Origin: a bacterium HR33
Lineage (GTDB): Bacteria > Gemmatimonadota > Gemmatimonadetes > Gemmatimonadales > GWC2-71-9
Length of the DNA stretch: 64,000 nt
Direction of reading: 5' to 3'
Assembly (NCBI GenBank): GCA_002923375.1
Contig: BEIJ01000001.1
Location: 1,054,001 to 1,118,000 of the forward strand
In this document: positions 44,974 through 51,320 of the stretch, in pieces
Layout of the letters: each line of letters opens with the position of its first letter
How positions within the stretch are numbered: the stretch's first letter is position 1
The notes under the pieces: generated by a model
Told to the model about the DNA's origin: nothing
Databases searched by the model: none
The model's input: only the letters and a program-made list of their open reading frames with translations
Program-made: the position numbers and the translations under genes

Positions 44974-47013
44974 ATGATCGACAGGTTGAAAGCCATTCCG
45001 GTGGAGAAGCGCCCCGCTACGGTCAGGCTCCAAGGGCGGATTCTCTACTTGGTGGACGACGCCGATCTGATCCGGCGCCAGCTGGCCGGGGAAGACTTGC
45101 ACTGGCCTCCGCCGGCCCCGTTGCGGGACGATATCTCCACCGACGAAATCACTCCCGCTTACATCTGCTATTACTACGACGAGCGGCTGGGCGACTTTCC
45201 CTATCTGGGACTGCGAGCCGGGGGAAGCTTTCCGGTGACCCCCGGCAGCGTAAAGGCCGGCGGTTTCGTCTGTTCGGTGGCCGGGAAACGCCGCGGCAAG
45301 GGATCCTCCCGGGAGCAGTCTCCCTACGCCGAGCTTTGTGCCGGAATCAAGCTGGTGATCGCCGAGAGCATCGAGCGGATCTACCGGGAGAACTGCCAAA
45401 ACCTTGGCATGCTCACCAGCACCGATTTCTCCCTCATAGGAAAGGTGGAACGGGGTGAGGAGATACCGCTTTCCGAGTTTACCAAAGGGGAGGGGGAGAT
45501 AACCCGCGGTATCATCGAGTACGGCGGGCTATTCCAGTACAACTTGGCGCGGCTCCAGGGGAAGGTTCAAGTTCCGGCCGTCAAAACCGGCAAGCGGCCC
45601 ATGACGTTGGGCGAGAAGATCATTGCGCGCCATTGGGTGCGAGACCTGGCCCGGGACCAAGTGGGGGTGCCGTACGTGAAGCCGGGCGATGAAGGCTTTG
45701 TGCGCACCGACATCCGGTTCAGCCACGAGTACGTAACTCCGATGGCTGCCATCTTCTGGGAGCAGTACGTAGGCAAGGACGTAAAGATCACCGATCCCGG
45801 GTCGGTCTTTTTCTTCCGGGATCACCTGACCTTCTTGGAGCTGGCGATGACCGAGGAGCGCAAGGCCCAGGGACTGCTGGACGTAGCCCTGGAGCTCAAG
45901 CGCAAGCAGGAAGAATTCGCAGCCGAGCAAGGAGTGAAACTGTACGGCGAGCTGCCCCGCAGGATGCTGGGGAGGATGGGGCTGCCGAGCGGATCGGAGG
46001 CGATCTGTCATTCCAAGATCCTCGAGGCGCACGCTCTTCCGGGTCAACTCATCATCGGGAGCGATTCCCACACTCCCCATGCCGGAGCTATCGGTTGCGT
46101 GGCCTTCGGGGTGGGCACCACCGCAATCTTCAATTCCTGGCTCACCAAGGACGTCCGGATCACCGTTCCGCCGTCGGTGCTGATTCGGATCAACGGAGAA
46201 AAGCCGCCCGGCGTGACCGCCAAGGATTTCATGCTCCAGATCTTGAGGCACCCTTATGTGAAAGAGGGCCACGCTATCGGCAAGCTGGTGGAATACGCCG
46301 GCGAGGCGGTGGAAGCCCTTCCGGTGGACGAACGGGCTACCATGACCAACATGTCCGCCGAAGTGGGCGCATTTACCGGGATCATTCGGCCCGACGAGAA
46401 GGTAGTCGAGTATTTGGTCAGGGAACGGGGAATGGACCCGGAGGAAGCGTGGCCGCTCATAGAAGGCCTGTTTTCCGACGAGGATGCCGAGTGGGAGACC
46501 ATCATAGAGCTGGACGCGAGCGAACTCGAGCCCATGGTGGCGCTGCCGGGCGATCCCGGAAACGGAATCTTCATCTCCGAACTCGGCGGGCCGGTCAAAA
46601 TCGACATCGCCTACGCCGGATCCTGCACCGCCGGGAAGAAGTCCGACATGGACATGTATGCCGCCGTCTTCAAAGACGCCCTGGAGCAGGGCAAGCGGGT
46701 CCATCCCGATGTGAAGTGTTACGTGCAGTGCGGGTCGCAGGAAGTCAAACGCTACTGTGAAGAGAAAGGCTACCTCGAAATCTTCGAGAAGGTGGGTGCG
46801 ATTTTCATCGAGCCGTCGTGCGGTGCCTGCATCAACGCCGGGCCGGGAGTCTCCTACGACAAGAACACCGTCACCATCAGCGCCATCAACCGCAATTTCC
46901 CCGGCCGCTCCGGACCCGGACAGCTGTATCTCGCAAGCCCGTACACTACGGCGGCGAGCGCCATAGCCGGCTACATCACCGCCTGGGAACCGGCGGCGGT
47001 GGCGGCAAAGTAA
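44974..47013 (+). CDS. Aconitase-family hydratase with N-terminal swivel domain
   Basis: 679 residues. The swivel (domain 4/LeuD-like) is at the N-terminus, about 40-200, with DDISTDEITPAY and GKGSSREQSPYAE. The Fe-S catalytic domains follow, with IIGSDSHTPHAGAIG and the cluster ligands Cys551 (AGSCTAGKK), Cys616 and Cys619 (SCGACINAG). This order differs from AcnA (swivel last) and resembles AcnB without its HEAT domain. It may serve as the aconitase, or act on homologous substrates such as isopropylmalate or 2-methylcitrate. The start is ATG 44974. Confidence 0.85.
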   Translation: MIDRLKAIPVEKRPATVRLQGRILYLVDDADLIRRQLAGEDLHWPPPAPLRDDISTDEITPAYICYYYDERLGDFPYLGLRAGGSFPVTPGSVKAGGFVCSVAGKRRGKGSSREQSPYAELCAGIKLVIAESIERIYRENCQNLGMLTSTDFSLIGKVERGEEIPLSEFTKGEGEITRGIIEYGGLFQYNLARLQGKVQVPAVKTGKRPMTLGEKIIARHWVRDLARDQVGVPYVKPGDEGFVRTDIRFSHEYVTPMAAIFWEQYVGKDVKITDPGSVFFFRDHLTFLELAMTEERKAQGLLDVALELKRKQEEFAAEQGVKLYGELPRRMLGRMGLPSGSEAICHSKILEAHALPGQLIIGSDSHTPHAGAIGCVAFGVGTTAIFNSWLTKDVRITVPPSVLIRINGEKPPGVTAKDFMLQILRHPYVKEGHAIGKLVEYAGEAVEALPVDERATMTNMSAEVGAFTGIIRPDEKVVEYLVRERGMDPEEAWPLIEGLFSDEDAEWETIIELDASELEPMVALPGDPGNGIFISELGGPVKIDIAYAGSCTAGKKSDMDMYAAVFKDALEQGKRVHPDVKCYVQCGSQEVKRYCEEKGYLEIFEKVGAIFIEPSCGACINAGPGVSYDKNTVTISAINRNFPGRSGPGQLYLASPYTTAASAIAGYITAWEPAAVAAK

Positions 47014-48346
47014 GAGCCTCGGATATCCCTTCTTCGACCACCGCCGCCCCATGGGGCAAAAACGCCTCCGCGGGATAAACACCCCTGGGGTTCCACAAAA
47101 TCCACTCGCTGATACCCAATTCCTCGGCCGCCCGGATCTGGGCCCTGATTTCCTCCGGGCCGTAACGCACTCGGAAGATGGAAAAGGCCTGCAGGTACGG
47201 CCGCACGCGCGGGGCGCGATCCAAGGAGCGGTTCTTCCGCAGGGCGTCCTCCAAGGCCCGCCTCACGGTGAGATAGGGCTGCGCGTTGGGGTGGGCGATC
47301 CCAAACTCGCCCCTGCGGTAGTGACTAGGATAGACCATGGGAAGCATGACATCCGCCAGCGGGGCCAAGTCTTCCCACACCTGCCCGATCCCCAGGTCCC
47401 CCTGGGCGCTGGTGGTGAGTCCGAACACGTCCAAGGTGAAAGGAACGCCTAGCGGCCGGATCAATTCCCGCATCAGCGCTACGTGACGGCGAACTGCGGC
47501 CCTGCGGGATTCTCCATCCCGCCGGTAGGGAAAGATCGCCCGATTGAGCAGCTCCGGGGGCTCGTCCGGGAACCGGAGGTAGTCGAACTGGATTTCTCCG
47601 AATCCCATCAACACCGCCTCCGCGGCCAATTCGGCGGCGTAGATCCAGATGGAATCGTTGTAGGCATCCACCCAGCGGGTCCCCAGGCGGTCCCGCCAGA
47701 ATCCTCCCTCAACGTCTCTTATAGCCCACTCCGGTTTCCGCAGGGCCAGCAGGGGATCTTTCGCCACCACGATTCGGGCGATGGGGTGGATTCCTCGCTC
47801 GCGAAGCAGGGCCAAGCGCCGCGCGGCGTCGGGCGCCCTGATCATTCCATTGGCTCCGATCTCGATCGCCAGCGGGACACTGGAGGGATAGGTGAGATAT
47901 CCCGTGTCGTCCTTGACGTCGATTACGAAGCTGTTGATTTCGGTAGTGTCGGCCAGGCGCACCAGCTCCTCGAATCTTCTAGATCCGAAGACCCAAGCGT
48001 TGAGGTAGATGCCCCTTACAACCGCAGGAGGTTCACCCGGTGGAGCGGGCGGTACGAAGGGACTTCGGGTCAATGGCCGGGGAGCCAAATGGGCGAAGTA
48101 GTCGGGCACGGTCTCTTCATGGTGGGCGAGGGGCACCCACTCGGCAGGCGGAGGGGGAAGCTCGATTGCCGGCTCCGGCGGCGGCAAGAGTTCCGCCGCG
48201 TAGTCGGGAGGGACCGCCTCGTGGTGACGGGTCTCGAGAGCGGCCCACTCCGGTACTTGGGCGGCAGCCGGCATGGCGCCGGCGAGCACTAAGGAGCTGG
48301 CCAGAATCGCCCTGATAAGCACACCGTCAAGGCAGAGTCGCCACAC
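46976..48346 (-). CDS. DUF4015-type putative glycoside hydrolase, secreted
   Basis: About 456 residues with a signal peptide ending at AMPAAAQ, a Pro-rich linker, then a TIM-barrel-like DUF4015 domain: RGIYLNAWVFGSRRFEELVRLADTTEINSFVIDVKDDTGYLTY, GFGEIQFDYLRFPDE and DVMLPMVYPSHY. Substrate unknown, possibly a polysaccharide. The start is uncertain among GTG 48346, GTG 48322 (directly before the signal peptide) and TTG 48382. The 3' end overlaps the aconitase-family gene by 38 nt, tail to tail. Confidence 0.82.
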   Translation of the reverse strand: MWRLCLDGVLIRAILASSLVLAGAMPAAAQVPEWAALETRHHEAVPPDYAAELLPPPEPAIELPPPPAEWVPLAHHEETVPDYFAHLAPRPLTRSPFVPPAPPGEPPAVVRGIYLNAWVFGSRRFEELVRLADTTEINSFVIDVKDDTGYLTYPSSVPLAIEIGANGMIRAPDAARRLALLRERGIHPIARIVVAKDPLLALRKPEWAIRDVEGGFWRDRLGTRWVDAYNDSIWIYAAELAAEAVLMGFGEIQFDYLRFPDEPPELLNRAIFPYRRDGESRRAAVRRHVALMRELIRPLGVPFTLDVFGLTTSAQGDLGIGQVWEDLAPLADVMLPMVYPSHYRRGEFGIAHPNAQPYLTVRRALEDALRKNRSLDRAPRVRPYLQAFSIFRVRYGPEEIRAQIRAAEELGISEWILWNPRGVYPAEAFLPHGAAVVEEGISEALTLPPPPPVPRR

Positions 48347-48401
48347 TGTACTTACTGTCTCCGCTTGTTGTCGGTGGACCAAGCCCGCTCGAGGGCTCTG
48401 G

Positions 48402-49901
48402 CTAGGGTTCCCGGCCTTCGATGAGGTGGAGCTCCACGCGCCGATTCATCGCCCTGCCGGAGGGGGTGGCGTTGTCGGCCACCGGGCGGTCGGGCCCGTA
48501 GCCTCGGGCCACCAGCCGGTCGGGTGCCACGCCTTTTGAGATAAGGTAGTTCCTCACCGCTTCGGCGCGGGCCAAGGAGAGCCGCATGTTGAGGGCGCGG
48601 GATCCGCTGGCGTCGGTGTGGCCCGCGACCTCGATCCGCACCGCGGGGTTGGCGATGAGGGAAGCGGCCACTCGGTCCAGCACGGCGTGGGACTCCGGGG
48701 TAAGCTGGGCGCTTCCCGAGCGGAAGTTGACGCCGGTCAGGACCAGAGGTTGAGCCCGGCCTTCGACGAATTCGAAGATGTTTCTGGCTTGCGCCTGCAC
48801 TACTTCCTCGATCACCGGGCAGCCCACTTCATCTACCCGCTGGCCCGGTGCGGTGTTGGGGCAGCGGTCGTTCTGGTCGAGGACTCCGTCGCCGTCGCTG
48901 TCGCGCTGGACCGTGCAGCCGCGCTCGTCCACCTCGGTGCCGGCCGGCGTGTCGGGGCACTGGTCCAAGCCGTCGAAGACACCGTCGCCGTCGGTATCCA
49001 GGGGGCATCCGAAGGCGTCCACCGTCGCCCCCGACGGAGTGTCGGCGCAGCGGTCCAAGCCGTCGAAGACGCCGTCCTGGTCTTGATCGGTGGGGCAGCC
49101 GTTGGAATCGACCGAGGCCCCCATGGGCGTGTTGGGACAGATGTCGATCCCGTCGAAGACGCTGTCTCGGTCGGTGTCCAGGGGGCAGCCCCGCTCGTCC
49201 ACTATGGCGCCCGAAGGGGTTCCGTCGCAGGCGTCCAGGCCGTCATACACGCCGTCGCGATCCCCGTCGGTGGGACAGCCCTGGGCGTCCACCCGGGCCC
49301 CCAGCGGCGTGTCGGGGCATCGGTCGTGCTTGTTGGCGACCTTGTCGCCGTCGCTGTCCCGAGGAGGTCCGCCGAAGGCGAAGACCGAGAGCCCGATGTT
49401 GCCGGAGAAATTGAGGGGCCGGTTGGCGGAAGTGCCTCCGGAGGGCAGATAGGCGATTCTGGCTTCCACCCTCAGCGCGGCGCGGCCGCCCGGTGAGAGG
49501 CGGCTTCCCAAGAGGAAATGGGCGCCGTCGTCTTCGCCCTGTAACGCTCCGCGGTAATAGGATCGCTCGTATCCCGCCCCCAGGTAGAAGCCCATAGCTC
49601 TGGCGTGCAGCAGGAGGGAAGCGCCCAAGCGGGTGACGCCCACGTCGGCACCTTGCGCTGCAATCTCGGTGGGCGTGTAGTCGCCGGAGGTCTCCAAGGA
49701 GAGCAAGCGGCTGAAGTAGAAACCGAGCCTGCCGCCGATCCCGTACCCGCTCGAAAGGCTGGTGGCGGGCTGGTCAAACCGGTTGAAGACGCCGAAAGTT
49801 CCCAGTTCGATCTGCCCGCCCACGCCGCTTTGGGCGCGGGCTGCGGATCCGCCGGCCAACAGCGCGGCTAGGGCGAGCAGGGCGGAGGCGTTCCAGCGCA
49901 T
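48402..49901 (-). CDS. OmpA-family outer-membrane protein with calcium-binding repeats
   Basis: 499 residues. Signal peptide MRWNASALLALAALLAGGSAARA; beta-barrel-like N-terminal domain to about 185; then five or six thrombospondin type 3 repeats of the form DTDGDGVFDGLDQCPDTPAGTEVD (about 190-350), which should bind Ca2+; and a C-terminal OmpA peptidoglycan-binding domain with VAGHTDASGSRALNMRLSLARAEAVRNYL. It anchors the outer membrane to the cell wall. The near-identical coding repeats explain the repetitive DNA at 48880-49330. Confidence 0.93.
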   Translation of the reverse strand: MRWNASALLALAALLAGGSAARAQSGVGGQIELGTFGVFNRFDQPATSLSSGYGIGGRLGFYFSRLLSLETSGDYTPTEIAAQGADVGVTRLGASLLLHARAMGFYLGAGYERSYYRGALQGEDDGAHFLLGSRLSPGGRAALRVEARIAYLPSGGTSANRPLNFSGNIGLSVFAFGGPPRDSDGDKVANKHDRCPDTPLGARVDAQGCPTDGDRDGVYDGLDACDGTPSGAIVDERGCPLDTDRDSVFDGIDICPNTPMGASVDSNGCPTDQDQDGVFDGLDRCADTPSGATVDAFGCPLDTDGDGVFDGLDQCPDTPAGTEVDERGCTVQRDSDGDGVLDQNDRCPNTAPGQRVDEVGCPVIEEVVQAQARNIFEFVEGRAQPLVLTGVNFRSGSAQLTPESHAVLDRVAASLIANPAVRIEVAGHTDASGSRALNMRLSLARAEAVRNYLISKGVAPDRLVARGYGPDRPVADNATPSGRAMNRRVELHLIEGREP

Positions 49902-49909
49902 GGTCTTTC

Positions 49910-49938
49910 AATTTACCCACGGGCCACCGGTATGCCAG
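49910..49938 (-). promoter_or_regulatory. Leaderless promoter of the OmpA gene
   Basis: On the minus strand CTGGCA (49938-49933) and TAAATT (49915-49910) are 17 bp apart, and 8 nt separate the latter from ATG 49901. Confidence 0.5.
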
Positions 49939-49985
49939 GGTGGGTGTCGGGCGTGCCCGGGGCGCTCGATTCCGTTAGCTTGGTG

Positions 49986-50087
49986 GTGGCGAAGTGGTGG
50001 GGAAAGAGCCAGCTGAGCCGGCACGCGAGCTGGTTGGGTCAGGTCTTTCGGTACATGGTCGCAGAATTCAGGTGGAGGGAACCGTGA
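49986..50087 (+). CDS. Possible 33-residue basic small protein
   Basis: GTG 49986 to TGA 50087 gives a Trp/Arg-rich peptide beginning VAKWWGKSQLSRHASW and ending FRWREP. TAGCTT (49976-49981) lies 4 nt before GTG. The stop overlaps the selenoprotein GTG as GTGA, the same coupling used for other genes here. No family recognised; could be chance. Confidence 0.4.
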   Translation: MAKWWGKSQLSRHASWLGQVFRYMVAEFRWREP

Positions 50088-50239
50088 AAGTAACGATCCA
50101 GTATTGTGTAGTATGAAACTACGGTCCTAGAGCTGCCAGTTTGGCGGCGGAGATAAAGGGACGCTATCCCGGCGCGGAGGAAGGCGAGGTTTTGCGGCTG
50201 ATAGAGCAGCGGCAAGGAAAGCAGGGCGAGAAGTCATGA
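50084..50239 (+). CDS. SelW/Rdx-like selenoprotein, UGA read as selenocysteine
   Basis: GTG 50084 (GGAGG at 50074-50078) opens a 51-residue frame with one internal TGA at 50114-50116 and stop TGA 50237-50239. The N-terminus VKVTIQYCVVUNYGPRAAS matches the SelT/W/H (Rdx) redox motif CxxU followed by NY-PRA. Cys8 and Sec11 form the pair. The C-terminus EGEVLRLIEQRQG matches the last helix of SelW. The middle beta-strands (about 30 residues) seen in SelW are absent, so it is either a minimal form or decayed by in-frame deletion. It overlaps pfkA by ATGA. No Sec-insertion genes are visible in the window. Confidence 0.7.
50132..50148 (+). promoter_or_regulatory. Candidate bacterial SECIS hairpin
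   Basis: GCTGCCA pairs over 7 bp (one G-U) with TGGCGGC around a GTT loop. The loop starts with G and lies 22 nt after the in-frame TGA, within what is described for bacterial SECIS elements (small loop with an early G, some 16-37 nt from the UGA). It is embedded in the coding sequence, as required for SelB-dependent insertion. Confidence 0.55.
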
Positions 50240-51315
50240 AGGTGGCCATTTCTACCGGCGGTGGGGACGCTCCGGGCCTCAATGCGGTGATCCGTGCTGC
50301 GGTTCTTTCGGCGCTCCATCGGGGTTTCGAGGTCTTCGGCATCAGGAGGGGGTTCGGCGGCCTGCTGGAGGACGAGGAGGTAGTGCCTTTGGGCCGGGAG
50401 GACGTTCGGGGGATTACCCATCTTGGCGGTACGATTCTGGGGACCACCAATCGGGGGAATCCGTTCAAGTGGCCGGTACGCAATCCCGACGGCAGTTGGA
50501 GCGAGGTGGATCGTTCGGACGAGCTGATCGAGCGGTTTCGGGGGCTGGGTCTCGACGCTCTGATCATGGTGGGTGGTGACGGGAGTCTTCGGATCGCCTA
50601 CGAGCTGTGGTGCAAGGGGCTCCCGGTGGTGGGGGTTCCCAAGACCATCGACAACGATGTAGGGGGAACGGTCATAACCTTCGGGTATGATACCGCGGTG
50701 ACCACGGCTACCGAGGCGATAGACAAGGTGCATTCCACCGCGGAGAGTCATGAGCGGGTGATGGTGGTGGAGGTGATGGGGAGGTACGCGGGTTGGATCG
50801 CTCTCAATGCGGGGTTGGCGGGTAGTGCCGATGTGATTTTGATTCCGGAGATTCCTTACGACATCCAGCGGGTGTGCGACAAGATTCGGGAGCGGGAGGC
50901 GGAGGGGCGTCATTTCTCCATCGTGGTGGTGGCTGAGGGGGCGGTTCCCAAGGGTGGCGGTCCGACGGTCAAGGAGGCGGCGGGTGCGGGGCGGATGGAG
51001 CGGCTGGGCGGGGTGGGCGAGGTGGTGGCGCGGCAGATTGCCGAGCTTACCGGCAAGGAGACTCGGAGTTTGGTGTTGGGGCACCTTCAGCGGGGCGGGT
51101 CTCCCACCACCTTTGATCGCCTCTTGGGTTTGCGATTCGGGGCCGCCGCGGTGCGCGCGGTGGCGGAGGGTAAGTTCGGTCATATGATTGCCCTGGACCC
51201 TCCCGAAATTACCAGCGTTCCCCTGGCGGACGCGCTGGCGGAGTACAAGCGGGTTCCCTTGGACAGCGATTCGGTTCTTACGGCGCGGGAGCTGGGGATC
51301 TGTCTGGGAGATTGA
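50236..51315 (+). CDS. pfkA: 6-phosphofructokinase
   Basis: A 359-residue PFK phosphorylating fructose 6-phosphate in glycolysis. The start has ISTGGGDAPGLNAVIRA, followed by Gly113-Gly-Asp-Gly-Ser117, PKTIDND at 135-141, MGRYAGWIA and LGHLQRGGSP. GGDGS at the phosphate donor site suggests ATP, while Lys136 of PKTIDND is the residue seen in PPi-type and group III enzymes, so donor use is uncertain. ATG 50236 is inside the stop of the upstream selenoprotein frame. Confidence 0.93.
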   Translation: MKVAISTGGGDAPGLNAVIRAAVLSALHRGFEVFGIRRGFGGLLEDEEVVPLGREDVRGITHLGGTILGTTNRGNPFKWPVRNPDGSWSEVDRSDELIERFRGLGLDALIMVGGDGSLRIAYELWCKGLPVVGVPKTIDNDVGGTVITFGYDTAVTTATEAIDKVHSTAESHERVMVVEVMGRYAGWIALNAGLAGSADVILIPEIPYDIQRVCDKIREREAEGRHFSIVVVAEGAVPKGGGPTVKEAAGAGRMERLGGVGEVVARQIAELTGKETRSLVLGHLQRGGSPTTFDRLLGLRFGAAAVRAVAEGKFGHMIALDPPEITSVPLADALAEYKRVPLDSDSVLTARELGICLGD

Positions 51316-51320
51316 CTGGG

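Noticed and set aside
45529-47082. 517-codon open frame on the minus strand
   Set aside because: Antisense to the aconitase-family gene; no domain recognised and it conflicts with the DUF4015 gene end.
48880-49330. Tandem DNA repeats
   Set aside because: Explained by the TSP type 3 protein repeats of the OmpA gene; not a CRISPR array or separate element.
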